Positions 18,083 through 27,510 of a DNA stretch of 64,000 nt are shown one piece after another. This stretch comes from Lutibacter maritimus (lineage in GTDB: Bacteria > Bacteroidota > Bacteroidia > Flavobacteriales > Flavobacteriaceae). Numbering within the stretch: position 1 is the stretch's first letter; each line of letters opens with the position of its first letter. The stretch covers positions 140,071-204,070 of the forward strand of contig NZ_FOZP01000001.1 of assembly GCF_900116115.1 (NCBI RefSeq), given 5' to 3'. Both the position numbers and the translations under genes were made by a program. The notes below the pieces were generated by a model. It was not told the DNA's origin and did no database searches. It saw only the letters and a list, made by a program, of their open reading frames with translations.

Positions 18083-19837
18083 TTATAATTCTTTTTCTAA
18101 AAGTTGCTGTTCATATAATTCTTTATAGTAGCCTTTAGTATCAACAAGCTCATTATGTGTGCCTTGTTGTATTATCTTACCATTGTCAATTACTAAAATT
18201 TTGTCGGCATTTTTAATTGATGAAATTCTGTGACTAACAATTATGGTTGTTTTATTTTTGCTAATGTTATAAAGGTTATTTAAAATAATCTCTTCTGTTT
18301 CGGTATCTACAGCTGATAAACAATCGTCAAAAATTAGTATTTTAGGTTCTTTTATAATAGCTCTGGCAATTGAAATTCGTTGTTTTTGTCCGCCCGAAAG
18401 TGTAACACCACGCTCGCCAATAAAGGTGTTGTAACCTTGGTTAAATTCAATGATATTATGATGTATATAAGCGTCTTTTGCAGCTTTTTCAATTTTTTCA
18501 TCTGATGCATTTTCATCACCAAATTTTATATTGTTTTTTATGGTGTCAGAAAATAAAAATGCTTCTTGTGGAACAAAACCAATACTTTGGCGTAGGTTAT
18601 CTATATTAAGGTCTTTAATATTTTTATTGTCAATTAATATTTCGCCTTTATCTACATCATAAAGTCGTGCAACTAAGTTTATAATGGTAGATTTTCCAGA
18701 ACCTGTATTTCCTAAAATAGCTAATGTTTCGCCTTGTGGTATTTTAAAACTTACATTTTTTAAAGCAACAATATTTGTATCATCATACGTAAATGTTACA
18801 TTTTTAAACTCAATTGCGCCAATAATTTCAGAAGTTGAAGTGTTTGTGTTTACAATTTCAGGTTTATGTTTTAAAAACTCATTAATACGTTTTTGTGAAG
18901 CTTCAGCTTCTTGTACAATAGATGTCACCCAGCCAACTACTGCAACTGGCCACGTTAACATGTTTACATACATAATAAATTCGGCAATTACACCTAAGGT
19001 TATGGTGCCTTCAATGTAGCGTAAACCACCAATGTAAATTACTAAAATATTGCTGATACCAATTAACAATATCATTAATGGAAAAAATAAGGCTTGTGCT
19101 TTGTAAAAATTAATATTTTTATCTTTTGCCTCGTCACTTAATTTTGTGAAATCTTCAATTACTTTATTTTCAATGCTATAAGATTTTACAATACTTATTC
19201 CAGAGAAAATTTCTTGGGCATTTGCAGTAAGTTTTGATAGAAATTGTTGTACAATGGTACTTCTTTTATGAATAATACTACTTAAAACGTAAATAGAAAC
19301 CGAGAGTATTGGTAATGGTAAAAGCGTATATTTTGTTAGTACTGGATCAATATCGTACATTTTAACAATAGCTACAATAAATAGTACTAACATATTCATG
19401 AAATACATTATAGCTGGGCCAAAATACATACGTACTTTGGTAACATCTTCACTAATTCTATTCATTAAATCGCCGGTTCTATTTTTCTTGTAAAAGTTTA
19501 AAGATAGGCGTTGGTATTGTGCGTAAATTTCATTTTTTAAATCAAATTCAATCAATCTAGAGGTAACAATTATCATTTGACGCATTAAAAAAGTAAAAAA
19601 ACCAGATAATAATGCTGCACCAACAATTAATAAAATGTTATTTAATAAACCAGTTTTTACAAGTGCTAAATCGGTTACAATTCCATTTCTATAATCTTCA
19701 GCAATGTTTAAAGATTCTCTAATAAATTGTGGAACTTGTAGCGCTAAAACGTTGGATAATATGGTAATAACAATACCAATTAAAAGTCGGTATTTGTATT
19801 TTAAAAAATATTTATTTAGGTATTTTAATTCTTTCAT
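18083..19837 (-). CDS. ABC exporter, fused permease and ATPase
   Basis: 584 residues from ATG 19837; a TTG five codons earlier (19852) is a less likely start. The type I exporter membrane domain (about 20-305, six segments) contains the coupling stretch QRLSLNFYKKNRTGDLMNRISEDV. The nucleotide-binding domain has Walker A GNTGSGKST, LSGGQKQR and ILIFDDCLSAVD. It probably works as a homodimer that exports lipid, peptide or drug; the substrate is unknown. The Walker B residue after ILIFDD is Cys rather than the usual Pro/Ala, and the expected catalytic Glu is not in place (DDCLSAVD), a pattern known in some exporters of this clade. Confidence 0.93.
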   Translation of the reverse strand: MKELKYLNKYFLKYKYRLLIGIVITILSNVLALQVPQFIRESLNIAEDYRNGIVTDLALVKTGLLNNILLIVGAALLSGFFTFLMRQMIIVTSRLIEFDLKNEIYAQYQRLSLNFYKKNRTGDLMNRISEDVTKVRMYFGPAIMYFMNMLVLFIVAIVKMYDIDPVLTKYTLLPLPILSVSIYVLSSIIHKRSTIVQQFLSKLTANAQEIFSGISIVKSYSIENKVIEDFTKLSDEAKDKNINFYKAQALFFPLMILLIGISNILVIYIGGLRYIEGTITLGVIAEFIMYVNMLTWPVAVVGWVTSIVQEAEASQKRINEFLKHKPEIVNTNTSTSEIIGAIEFKNVTFTYDDTNIVALKNVSFKIPQGETLAILGNTGSGKSTIINLVARLYDVDKGEILIDNKNIKDLNIDNLRQSIGFVPQEAFLFSDTIKNNIKFGDENASDEKIEKAAKDAYIHHNIIEFNQGYNTFIGERGVTLSGGQKQRISIARAIIKEPKILIFDDCLSAVDTETEEIILNNLYNISKNKTTIIVSHRISSIKNADKILVIDNGKIIQQGTHNELVDTKGYYKELYEQQLLEKEL

Positions 19838-19970
19838 AAAAGTAACTGCCAATCAGCAAAATTTTCAAAACACGAATATACAGCAATAATATTTTAATGC
19901 GACAATAATTAAGATAGATTTAACTTTAATAAAAAAGTGATTTCAAAATAAGTTTTCTAAAAAAATATAG

Positions 19971-19978
19971 TATTTTTG
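19971..19978 (+). promoter_or_regulatory. -7 promoter element TAttTTTG for nusB
   Basis: The consensus match lies 36 bp before the nusB ATG; the intergenic region is shared with the divergent ABC exporter. Confidence 0.55.
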
Positions 19979-20013
19979 CGCAGTTAAAAATAGACAGTTT
20001 CAAAGTTCTTTAC

Positions 20014-20952
20014 ATGATAAACAGAAGACATATTAGGGTAAAAGTAATGCAATCGGTTTATGCATTGCTGCAATCTAAAAGTGATAACTTAAACAAAGAA
20101 GAAAAGTTTTTATACGCAAGTATTGATAAAATGTATGATTTATACGTTTTAATATTGTGTTTACTTGTTGAAGTTAGAGATATGGAGCGAAACCATATAG
20201 AAATATCAAAGAAAAAGTTTTTAGCAACTCCTCAGGAATTAAAACCAAACACAAAATTTATTGACAATCAAGTTTTTAAACTTTTAGATGAAAGCGCTTC
20301 ATTAAATGAATACTTGGTAAACAATAATTTAAATTATTGGAAATTAGACTCTGAGTATATTAACGAAATATTAAAGTTGATAAAAGAAAGTGCTGCGTAC
20401 GCTTCATATATGGAAACTGAGGTAACCACTTTTAAAGAAGATGTAGCTTTTGTTGAAACTATTTTTAAAGAAATTATTGCGCCTAACGAGAAATTAGCAG
20501 AATATTTTGAAGATAAACATATTAGTTGGGTTGATGATATTCCTTTTGTAAATACGTGGGTTGTAAAATCTTTAAGTCAAATAAAACCAAATAGTATTTT
20601 TAAGCTAGGTAAGTTATATAAAGATGATGAAGACAAGCAATTTGTGTTAGATTTATTTAGAAAAGTAGTTTTAAACCATAAAGAACTAGAAAAAGATATT
20701 GTAGATAAAACACCCAATTGGGATGCAGAGCGTATTGCAGAAATTGATATGATTTTAATTAAAATGGCAATTTGCGAATTTTTAAAATTCCCTTCAATAC
20801 CAACGCGTGTAACTATAAATGAATATATTGAAATTTCTAAAGATTATTCAACAAATAAAAGTAGTTTTTTTATTAATGGTGTTTTAGATAAAATATTGAA
20901 GGATTTAACAACTTCAAAAAGATTAAATAAAATAGGCAGAGGATTATTATAA
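20014..20952 (+). CDS. nusB: Transcription antitermination factor NusB, long form
   Basis: 312 residues, about twice the size of E. coli NusB, as is usual in Bacteroidota. The N-terminus begins INRRHIRVKVMQSVYALLQ, typical of NusB (R-R-x-x-R-x-x-x-x-Q). The extra middle part is helical, and the C-terminal half (about 185-305) carries the second part of the NusB fold, with AERIAEIDMILIKMAICEFLKFPSIPTRVTINEYIEISKDY. NusB binds boxA RNA with NusE/S10 and supports rRNA transcription. It is followed 29 bp later by DUF1573 and yajC, a flavobacterial gene order. Confidence 0.93.
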   Translation: MINRRHIRVKVMQSVYALLQSKSDNLNKEEKFLYASIDKMYDLYVLILCLLVEVRDMERNHIEISKKKFLATPQELKPNTKFIDNQVFKLLDESASLNEYLVNNNLNYWKLDSEYINEILKLIKESAAYASYMETEVTTFKEDVAFVETIFKEIIAPNEKLAEYFEDKHISWVDDIPFVNTWVVKSLSQIKPNSIFKLGKLYKDDEDKQFVLDLFRKVVLNHKELEKDIVDKTPNWDAERIAEIDMILIKMAICEFLKFPSIPTRVTINEYIEISKDYSTNKSSFFINGVLDKILKDLTTSKRLNKIGRGLL

Positions 20953-20981
20953 TTTTTTAAATTTACAAAAACATTAATAGT

Positions 20982-21434
20982 ATGAGAAAAATAACAATTT
21001 TAAGTGCAGTTTTAGTTTGTATAGCTTTTATTTCTTGTAAAGAAAATGCAACAGCAAAAATTGATGCGGCTAATTTAGAAACAGCAAAAGAAAGAGACGC
21101 GAAAATTAGTTTAGGTTCAGCAATTATGGAATTTGATACTATGGAATACGATTTTGGAACCATAGTAGAAGGAGAAATAATTGATGGTGCTTTTAAAGTA
21201 ACAAATAAGGGCAAAACAGATTTACTAATAACAGCTGTAAGACCTTCTTGTGGATGTACAACGCCAGATTGGACTAAAGATCCTATTAAACCAGGAGAAA
21301 CTGGAGAAATTAAATTTTCTTTTAACTCTAATGGACGTGTAGGAAAACAACACAAATCAATTACAATTACTTCAAATGCTGAAAAAATAACAGAAACTGT
21401 GCGCTTAACAGGAACTGTAACAGCAAAAAGTTAA
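20982..21434 (+). CDS. DUF1573 lipoprotein
   Basis: 150 residues. The signal peptide has a lipobox ending IAFISC (Cys at about 20), so the protein is likely lipid-anchored. The DUF1573 domain spans about 45-145, with EYDFGTIVEGEIIDGAFKVTNKGKTDLLIT, then RPSCGCTTPDWT (the conserved CGCT motif), and an Ig-like end. DUF1573 proteins are Ig-like, widespread in Bacteroidota and of unknown function. It probably forms a transcript with yajC (27 bp) after nusB. Confidence 0.9.
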   Translation: MRKITILSAVLVCIAFISCKENATAKIDAANLETAKERDAKISLGSAIMEFDTMEYDFGTIVEGEIIDGAFKVTNKGKTDLLITAVRPSCGCTTPDWTKDPIKPGETGEIKFSFNSNGRVGKQHKSITITSNAEKITETVRLTGTVTAKS

Positions 21435-21461
21435 CTTATAAATAGATAAATTAAATATAGA

Positions 21462-21782
21462 ATGTATACAACAATTTTTTTACAAACAGGTGGTGGATCT
21501 TTAGCAAGTATGTTGCCATTTTTATTAATGTTTGTGGTCATCTACTTTTTTATGATTAGACCTCAAATGAAACGTGCAAAAAACGAAAAGAAATTCCAAA
21601 GCTCCATTGCAAAAGGAAACAAAATAGTTACTTCAAGTGGTATCCACGGTAAAATTGTTGATATTGTTGATAGTGACAACACTGTAATTGTTGAAACAGG
21701 TGCTGGAAAAATTAAATTTGAGCGTTCAGCAATTTCAATGGAATTAAGTAAAAAGTACGAAACTTCTGTTGAAAGTAAATAA
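21462..21782 (+). CDS. yajC: Preprotein translocase subunit YajC
   Basis: 106 residues with one membrane segment (about 12-32) followed by the diagnostic FMIRPQMKRAKNEKKFQSSIAKGNKIVTSSGIHGKI. YajC joins SecDF at the Sec translocon. An intrinsic terminator (21800-21827) follows, which separates it at least partly from the YbbR-like gene. Confidence 0.94.
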   Translation: MYTTIFLQTGGGSLASMLPFLLMFVVIYFFMIRPQMKRAKNEKKFQSSIAKGNKIVTSSGIHGKIVDIVDSDNTVIVETGAGKIKFERSAISMELSKKYETSVESK

Positions 21783-21799
21783 ACAGAAATAAACATCTA

Positions 21800-21827
21800 A
21801 AAAAGTGAGCCCAACAGCTCACTTTTT
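21800..21827 (+). terminator. Intrinsic terminator after yajC
   Basis: The 11-bp stem AAAAAGTGAGC/GCTCACTTTTT with a 6-nt loop and a further T-run starts 18 nt after the yajC stop. Confidence 0.85.
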
Positions 21828-21852
21828 TTGTATATTTAATTTTTAAATTGAA

Positions 21853-22818
21853 ATGAATTCACGTAACAAAACATCAGGAATTTCGTTAAAGTATAATCGA
21901 AAAATAAGAATTTTTCTTTTTTTTCTTTTTTTAACTACTGTAATATGGTTTATTGTTGCATTATCAAAATCATATGTTTCAACAACAAAAATTAAATTAG
22001 TTTACACAAATTTACCTTCAAATAAATTATTGCTCAATAAACCTATTGATGAAATGGAGGTTGTTATTCAAGCAACAGGATTTAATTTATTAAAATATAC
22101 CATAAACCCACCAAAAATAATTTTAAGCCTAGTTGAAAGTCAAAAAAAAGGATCTAAATATTATTTATTGCCTAATAATCAAATTAATAGTTTAAAGCAA
22201 AAGTTAGAAAGTACTTCTACAATTGTGCGTTTTTTAAGTGATACCATTTTTGTAAATTTAGGCACTAACATTTCTAAAAAAGTTCCAGTTAACCCTAAGC
22301 TAAAAGTGAATTTTAAATTAGGATATAATTTTATTGAAGAATTAAAAATAAGTCCAGATTCTATAAGTATTTCTGGTCCAAAAAGTAGTTTAGATAGCAT
22401 TGATGAAATTATTACAAACAACTTAGAATTAAATGAAGTTTACGAAAATGTAAACGTTCAAATGCAATTAAAAATGCCTAAATGGAAAAATATTAAAATG
22501 TTGGCAAATACCGTTACTGTTACTGGTGAAGTTGATAAATTTACGGAAGGAAAATTTATAGTACCAGTAAACATTATAAACATTCCAAAAGGTGTAAAAC
22601 TAATACCGTTTCCTAAAGAAATTGAAATTATTTATCAGGCCGGACTCAGTAATTTTAATTCCATTAATAAAAATAGTTTTTCGGTAGTTTTTGATTATTT
22701 ACAATACCAAAATGATACTTTAGTCCGCTATCTTTCTCCTGTAATAGAACAGAAAAGCGATTTGATTTCAACCTTAAAAATAAATCCAAATAAAATAGAA
22801 TTTTTAATTCAAAAATAA
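21853..22818 (+). CDS. YbbR/CdaR-like domain protein
   Basis: 321 residues with one N-terminal membrane segment (about 18-38) and a long extracytoplasmic beta-rich region with YbbR-like repeats. PDSISISGPKSSLDSIDEIITN and NTVTVTGEVDKFTEGKFIVPV are typical YbbR edges. In Firmicutes, CdaR/YbbR proteins regulate the diadenylate cyclase CdaA, but in Bacteroidota the gene usually precedes coaE and its role is not known. The stop overlaps the coaE start (TAATG), so the two are translationally coupled. Confidence 0.8.
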   Translation: MNSRNKTSGISLKYNRKIRIFLFFLFLTTVIWFIVALSKSYVSTTKIKLVYTNLPSNKLLLNKPIDEMEVVIQATGFNLLKYTINPPKIILSLVESQKKGSKYYLLPNNQINSLKQKLESTSTIVRFLSDTIFVNLGTNISKKVPVNPKLKVNFKLGYNFIEELKISPDSISISGPKSSLDSIDEIITNNLELNEVYENVNVQMQLKMPKWKNIKMLANTVTVTGEVDKFTEGKFIVPVNIINIPKGVKLIPFPKEIEIIYQAGLSNFNSINKNSFSVVFDYLQYQNDTLVRYLSPVIEQKSDLISTLKINPNKIEFLIQK

Positions 22819-23417
22819 TGGTAGTAGGTTTAACAGGCGGAATAGGAAGTGGAAAAACAACTGTTTTACAATTATTTGAAAAATTAGGTGTACAAGTATT
22901 TATTGCAGATGTAGAAGCAAAAAAACTTATGAATTCTAATACAGCGCTCATACATCAAATTAAAAATTTATTTGGTAAAGAAGCTTATGTTGATGGTATT
23001 TTAAACAGAAAATATTTAGCTTCAGTAGTTTTTAATAATTCAGAAAAACTAACAGCTTTAAATGCGCTAGTTCATCCAAAAGTAAGGGAACATTTTTTAA
23101 AGTTTCAAAAACAATTTCCGCAGCAAATAATTATTTATGAAGCAGCAATTTTATTTGAAAGTGGGAGTGATAAACTTTGTGATTATATTGTTACAGTTAC
23201 TGCAGATAAAGATGCTAGAATTCAGCGTATAATAGCTCGTGATGGCGTTTCTAAAGAAGAAGTTTTGGCCAGAATGCAACATCAACTTAATGATGATTTT
23301 AAAATATTAAAATCGAATTTTGTAATTAAAAATAATGACTTACAATATACCAAACAACAAGTGACTACAATTCTTAGTATTTTAAGGCAACTGGATAAAC
23401 AATATCAAATGTCATAA
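22818..23417 (+). CDS. coaE: Dephospho-CoA kinase
   Basis: 199 residues. The P-loop is GGIGSGKT (residues 7-14), followed by the family markers FIADVEAKKLM, VHPKVREHF and YEAAILFESG and the lid sequence RIIARDG. CoaE performs the last step of coenzyme A synthesis, phosphorylating the 3'-hydroxyl of dephospho-CoA. The start overlaps the YbbR-like stop by one base. Confidence 0.95.
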   Translation: MVVGLTGGIGSGKTTVLQLFEKLGVQVFIADVEAKKLMNSNTALIHQIKNLFGKEAYVDGILNRKYLASVVFNNSEKLTALNALVHPKVREHFLKFQKQFPQQIIIYEAAILFESGSDKLCDYIVTVTADKDARIQRIIARDGVSKEEVLARMQHQLNDDFKILKSNFVIKNNDLQYTKQQVTTILSILRQLDKQYQMS

Positions 23418-23485
23418 GAATTTGTTAAAAAATTATATATTTAGTTAACGAAAGTTAATAAAACATAGATTTGCTGATAAAAGTT

Positions 23486-23493
23486 TAATTTTG
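23486..23493 (+). promoter_or_regulatory. -7 promoter element TAatTTTG for the sensor kinase
   Basis: This consensus match ends only 4 bp before the ATG at 23498, so a transcript from here would have almost no leader. Confidence 0.5.
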
Positions 23494-23497
23494 CAGA

Positions 23498-25069
23498 ATG
23501 GGGAAGAAAATATTTATACTTATTATTGTGTTAATGAGCGTAGCCTTAATAGGTATTATATCTGTTCAAGTATTTTGGATTAAAAACACCATTCAAATTA
23601 CCGAAGAACAGTTTACTTCAAATGTGCGTTTTGCTTTAGCCAAAGTATCTGAAGATATTAAAGAAGATGAGTTTAATGCTTTTTATTTAGATATTGTTGA
23701 GAATTTTAAAGATGAAGGTACTAAATTAAAATATTCAGATGTACGAAAATACATTTATGAAAAAATAGATACAACTAATAACGAGCGTTTTACGTATTCG
23801 CAAAGTATTATTGAAGAAAATTATAAAGTACCAACTGAGTTCTTTGAAAATGATTCTATAGATTTTAAAGAAATTTTTAGAAAAGAAGAAATAGTAATTG
23901 TAAAAGATCAATCATTAGATAATAAAGGAAGTGATATCAATGCACCAGAAGAACGTTATTTGAAAATTGGTAGATTTGAAGGCGCTGAAAAATCGCAACT
24001 TGAACGTGCTTTTGATATTTCAAGAACCAAAATGCCCATTCATAAAAGAGTGAGTAACCAAGAACTTACACTGCGTTTAGATAGAGAGCTAAAAAGCAAA
24101 GGAATTACAACCAATTTTAAATATGGTATTTATAGTAATGGCTTGGCAACACAAGTAAAATCGGGCTATTTTAGAAAAGAAACAGGCAAAAGTTATATGG
24201 TGCCAATGTTTACAGATTCTGAAGGAAATAGCAACTTTCAGTTATTTGTAACGTTCCCCGAGAAAAAGAATTTTATACTTTCATCCATCTCAAAAATACT
24301 TGTTCTCTCAGTTTTCTTTATATTTATAATTATTTTAGCTTTTGTAACAGCTTTGTATCAATTAATAAAACAAAAACAAATTTCTGAAATTAAAACAGAT
24401 TTTATTAATAATATGACGCACGAGTTTAAAACACCTATTGCTACCATAAATTTAGCTTTAGATGCCATAAAAAACCCTAAAATTATTGAAGATAAAGAAA
24501 AGGTAATGCGCTATGTTCAAATGATTCGTGATGAAAATAAAAGAATGCACGGGCAAGTTGAAAATGTATTACGAATTTCTAAATTAGAGAAAAATCAGCT
24601 GGATGTTAGCAAAGAAAAAATTGATTTAAAAGAAGTAATAGAAGAAGCAATAACGCATGTAGATTTAATTATAAAAGATAAAGGCGGATATATAAAAACA
24701 CATTTTAATGCTAAAAACAATGAAATTTTGGCAAACCATTTTCATTTAACAAATGTAATTGTAAATGTTTTAGACAATGCAATAAAATATTCTGAAGACG
24801 CTCCTAAAGTAGAGGTTACAACAGAAAATACTGCCAAAAACATTATTATTAAAGTGTCTGATCAAGGAATTGGAATGAATAAAAGTGTGCAAAAAAATAT
24901 CTTTAAAAAGTTTTATAGAGAAGAAAGAGGAAATATTCATAACGTTAAAGGTCACGGTTTAGGACTTTCATACGTAAAAAAAATAGTAGAAATTCATCAA
25001 GGAGATATTTATGTTGAAAGTGAAAAAGGACAAGGAAGCACTTTTACCATAAAATTACCTTTAATTTAA
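23498..25069 (+). CDS. Sensor histidine kinase (RprX-like)
   Basis: 523 residues with two membrane segments (about 5-27 and 263-290) around a periplasmic sensing region of roughly 235 residues. The dimerisation H-box NNMTHEFKTPIATINLA places the phospho-accepting His at about 308. The ATPase domain has the N-box (NVLDNAIKYS), the G1 box (VSDQGIGMN) and the G2 box (KGHGLGLSYVKKIVE). It is a transmembrane kinase for the response regulator 12 bp downstream. The pair resembles Bacteroides RprX/RprY; the signal is unknown. Confidence 0.93.
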   Translation: MGKKIFILIIVLMSVALIGIISVQVFWIKNTIQITEEQFTSNVRFALAKVSEDIKEDEFNAFYLDIVENFKDEGTKLKYSDVRKYIYEKIDTTNNERFTYSQSIIEENYKVPTEFFENDSIDFKEIFRKEEIVIVKDQSLDNKGSDINAPEERYLKIGRFEGAEKSQLERAFDISRTKMPIHKRVSNQELTLRLDRELKSKGITTNFKYGIYSNGLATQVKSGYFRKETGKSYMVPMFTDSEGNSNFQLFVTFPEKKNFILSSISKILVLSVFFIFIIILAFVTALYQLIKQKQISEIKTDFINNMTHEFKTPIATINLALDAIKNPKIIEDKEKVMRYVQMIRDENKRMHGQVENVLRISKLEKNQLDVSKEKIDLKEVIEEAITHVDLIIKDKGGYIKTHFNAKNNEILANHFHLTNVIVNVLDNAIKYSEDAPKVEVTTENTAKNIIIKVSDQGIGMNKSVQKNIFKKFYREERGNIHNVKGHGLGLSYVKKIVEIHQGDIYVESEKGQGSTFTIKLPLI

Positions 25070-25081
25070 AAAATAGTAATT

Positions 25082-25777
25082 ATGGAAAACAATAGAATTT
25101 TATTGGTAGAAGACGATCCTAATTTTGGAACAGTTTTAAAAGATTATTTATCATTAAATGATTATAATGTAACCTTGGCTAAAGATGGTTTAGAAGGTTT
25201 AATTATGTTTAAAAATGATGATTTTGATTTATGTATTTTTGATGTCATGATGCCACGAAAAGATGGTTTTTCTTTAGCAAAAGATGTAAGAGCAACTAAT
25301 TCTGAAATTCCAATCATCTTTTTAACAGCTAAAACAATGAAAGAAGATGTATTAAAAGGTTACCAAGTAGGTGCAGATGATTATTTAAACAAACCTTTTG
25401 ATTCTGAAGTATTGTTATATAAAATTAAAGCAATTTTACAGCGTAAAGAAACGGAACAAAGTGTTGAAGATGAGTCTTTTGAATTTAAAATTGGTAAATT
25501 TGATTTTAATTCAAAATTACGTCACTTATCATATAATGGAGGAGAAACTCAAAAATTATCACCAAAAGAAAGTAAATTGTTAAAAATGTTGGCAACACAT
25601 AAAAACGATTTAATGCCAAGAGAGTTAGCATTAACTAAAATTTGGAGAGATGATAATTATTTTACATCCAGAAGTATGGATGTTTACATTGCCAAACTAA
25701 GAAAATATTTAAAAGCTGATGAAAATGTTGAAATTTTAAATATCCACGGTGAAGGTTTCAGATTGATAGAAAAATAA
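25082..25777 (+). CDS. OmpR-family response regulator (RprY-like)
   Basis: 231 residues. The receiver domain (about 1-120) has the acidic pair at 10-12, phospho-accepting Asp54 in FDVMMP, and the conserved Lys in NKPFD. The C-terminal winged helix (about 130-230) ends SRSMDVYIAKLRKYL...NIHGEGFRL, the usual OmpR pattern. It is co-transcribed with the preceding kinase and followed by an intrinsic terminator. Confidence 0.94.
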   Translation: MENNRILLVEDDPNFGTVLKDYLSLNDYNVTLAKDGLEGLIMFKNDDFDLCIFDVMMPRKDGFSLAKDVRATNSEIPIIFLTAKTMKEDVLKGYQVGADDYLNKPFDSEVLLYKIKAILQRKETEQSVEDESFEFKIGKFDFNSKLRHLSYNGGETQKLSPKESKLLKMLATHKNDLMPRELALTKIWRDDNYFTSRSMDVYIAKLRKYLKADENVEILNIHGEGFRLIEK

Positions 25778-25779
25778 TA

Positions 25780-25806
25780 AAAAAACCTGCTTTTAGCAGG
25801 TTTTTT
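25780..25806 (+). terminator. Intrinsic terminator of the two-component operon
   Basis: The stem AAAAAACCTGC/GCAGGTTTTTT with a 5-nt loop starts 3 nt after the regulator stop. Confidence 0.85.
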
Positions 25807-25823
25807 TATGTTATAAAATAAGC

Positions 25824-25831
25824 TACATTTG
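25824..25831 (+). promoter_or_regulatory. -7 promoter element TAcaTTTG for the Sua5/YrdC gene
   Basis: The perfect consensus lies 19 bp before the ATG at 25851 and directly after the upstream terminator. Confidence 0.6.
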
Positions 25832-25850
25832 TGAATTACAAAATTAGAAT

Positions 25851-26480
25851 ATGGCACAGTTTATAAAAATATTTGAAGAAAACCCTAATGAAAAGGAAAT
25901 TGATAAAGTAGTTAAAGTGCTAAAAGCAGGTGGTTTAATTATTTATCCGACAGATACCGTTTATGGAATAGGATGCGATATTACCAATAATAAAGCCATG
26001 GAAAAAGTTGCTCAAATTAAAGGAGTAAAATTAAACAAAGCAAATTTTTCATTTATTTGTTATGATTTAAGCAACCTTTCTGATTATGTAAAACAAATTG
26101 ATACACCTACGTATAAAATTTTAAAACGCTATTTGCCTGGGCCTTATACTTTTGTTTTGCCAGGAAATAACAATTTACCTAAATCGTTTAAAAATAAAAG
26201 TACGGTTGGTATTAGAATTCCAAACAATAATATTGTACGCGATATTGTAAAAAAATTAGGAAACCCTATCGTTTCTACCTCCATTTATGATGAAGATGAT
26301 TTAATTGAGTATACAACTGACCCTGAGTTAATTTATGAAAAATGGGGAAACATTGTAGATATTGTTATTGATGGTGGTTACGGAGATAATACACCTTCAA
26401 CAGTAATTGATTTATCAGATGGTGAAATTACAATTTTAAGAGAAGGTAAAGGTAGTATAGAAGATTTTAATATTTCTTAA
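25851..26480 (+). CDS. L-threonylcarbamoyladenylate synthase (YrdC/Sua5)
   Basis: 209 residues, one YrdC domain. Diagnostic stretches are GGLIIYPTDTVYGIGCDI (about 31-48), PGPYTFVLPG and VGIRIPNN, followed by STVIDLSDGEITILREGKG. The enzyme makes threonylcarbamoyl-AMP from threonine, bicarbonate and ATP for the t6A37 modification of ANN-decoding tRNAs. The length lies between short TsaC and long Sua5; there is no C-terminal Sua5 domain. The last 14 bp overlap the 3' end of the convergent glycosyltransferase gene. Confidence 0.93.
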   Translation: MAQFIKIFEENPNEKEIDKVVKVLKAGGLIIYPTDTVYGIGCDITNNKAMEKVAQIKGVKLNKANFSFICYDLSNLSDYVKQIDTPTYKILKRYLPGPYTFVLPGNNNLPKSFKNKSTVGIRIPNNNIVRDIVKKLGNPIVSTSIYDEDDLIEYTTDPELIYEKWGNIVDIVIDGGYGDNTPSTVIDLSDGEITILREGKGSIEDFNIS

Positions 26481-27474
26481 GCGCTTTAAAAGTGTTAACT
26501 TTTTTTATAAAATGTTGCCAAACAATGCTGTTCACTAAAAAATAAGTATTGTTTTGAATGCTTAATTTACGCTTTTTAAACATCTTTGGTAAGTAGTAAT
26601 AAAAACTTACATGTGCTCTAATTATTGCTAATGTATGAATTGGACGAAGTTCAAAAAGAAACTTAACTCCAGCAACGCCATCTAAAATCATCCGAACAAA
26701 AATAATGGGTATTAATTTACTTTTTGGCAAGTTTTTAACCAATGAAAACAAACTGTTTCTAAAATTTAAAAATGATTTTCTCGGACTTTCTTCTTTTAAA
26801 GTAGCTCCACCAACGTGGTACACAGTAGATGTACCAACATATTTAATGGTTTTCCCTAAATTTTGAACTCTCCAGCATAAATCTATCTCTTCTTGATGCG
26901 CAAAATAATCTTCATCAAAACCAAGAACTTTGTTAAATACTTCCGACCGAATAAAAAAACAAGCCCCTGAAGCCCAAAATATGTCAATTTCATCATTAAA
27001 TTGTGAAGTGTCAACTTCTAATTTTGAAAAAACTCGTCCTCTACAAAATGGATATCCAAATTTATCAATAAACCCACCTCCAGCACCGGCATATTCAAAA
27101 GCTGTCTTATTTTTATAGTCTAATATTTTTGGTTGAATAATTGCCGTATTTGCATTTTTTTCAAAAGTTGAAATTATTGGGTTTAGCCAATGTTCGGTAA
27201 CTTCAATATCAGAGTTTACCAAACCATAAATATCAGCATTAATATGTTTTAAAGCTTCATTATATCCTTTTGCATAACCTCCATTAGTAGCGTTTTGCAC
27301 TATTTTTACTGTAGGGAACTGTGTTGCTACAAATTGAACAGAACTATCAGTTGAAGCATTGTCAGCAACATAAATTTCAACATTTTTTTGATTGCTAAAA
27401 TTTATAATACTTGGTAGAAATTTTTCTAACAACGTTTTACCGTTCCAGTTTAGAATTACAATGGCTATTTTCAC
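26467..27474 (-). CDS. Family 2 glycosyltransferase
   Basis: 335 residues. The N-terminal GT-A fold starts IAIVILNWNGKTLLEKFLPS, contains VNSDIEVTEHWLNPII (the DxD-like acidic site) and HQEEIDLCWRVQNLG, typical of rhamnosyltransferase-like GT2 enzymes. The C-terminal part is basic and amphipathic, and may sit at the membrane surface. It probably adds a sugar to a surface polysaccharide or glycolipid; donor and acceptor are unknown. It lies 36 bp downstream of uvrA on the same strand. Confidence 0.9.
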   Translation of the reverse strand: MKIAIVILNWNGKTLLEKFLPSIINFSNQKNVEIYVADNASTDSSVQFVATQFPTVKIVQNATNGGYAKGYNEALKHINADIYGLVNSDIEVTEHWLNPIISTFEKNANTAIIQPKILDYKNKTAFEYAGAGGGFIDKFGYPFCRGRVFSKLEVDTSQFNDEIDIFWASGACFFIRSEVFNKVLGFDEDYFAHQEEIDLCWRVQNLGKTIKYVGTSTVYHVGGATLKEESPRKSFLNFRNSLFSLVKNLPKSKLIPIIFVRMILDGVAGVKFLFELRPIHTLAIIRAHVSFYYYLPKMFKKRKLSIQNNTYFLVNSIVWQHFIKKVNTFKALKKY

Positions 27475-27510
27475 AGGTGCAAACTTACTTTAATTTCTAT
27501 CAATTTTCTT

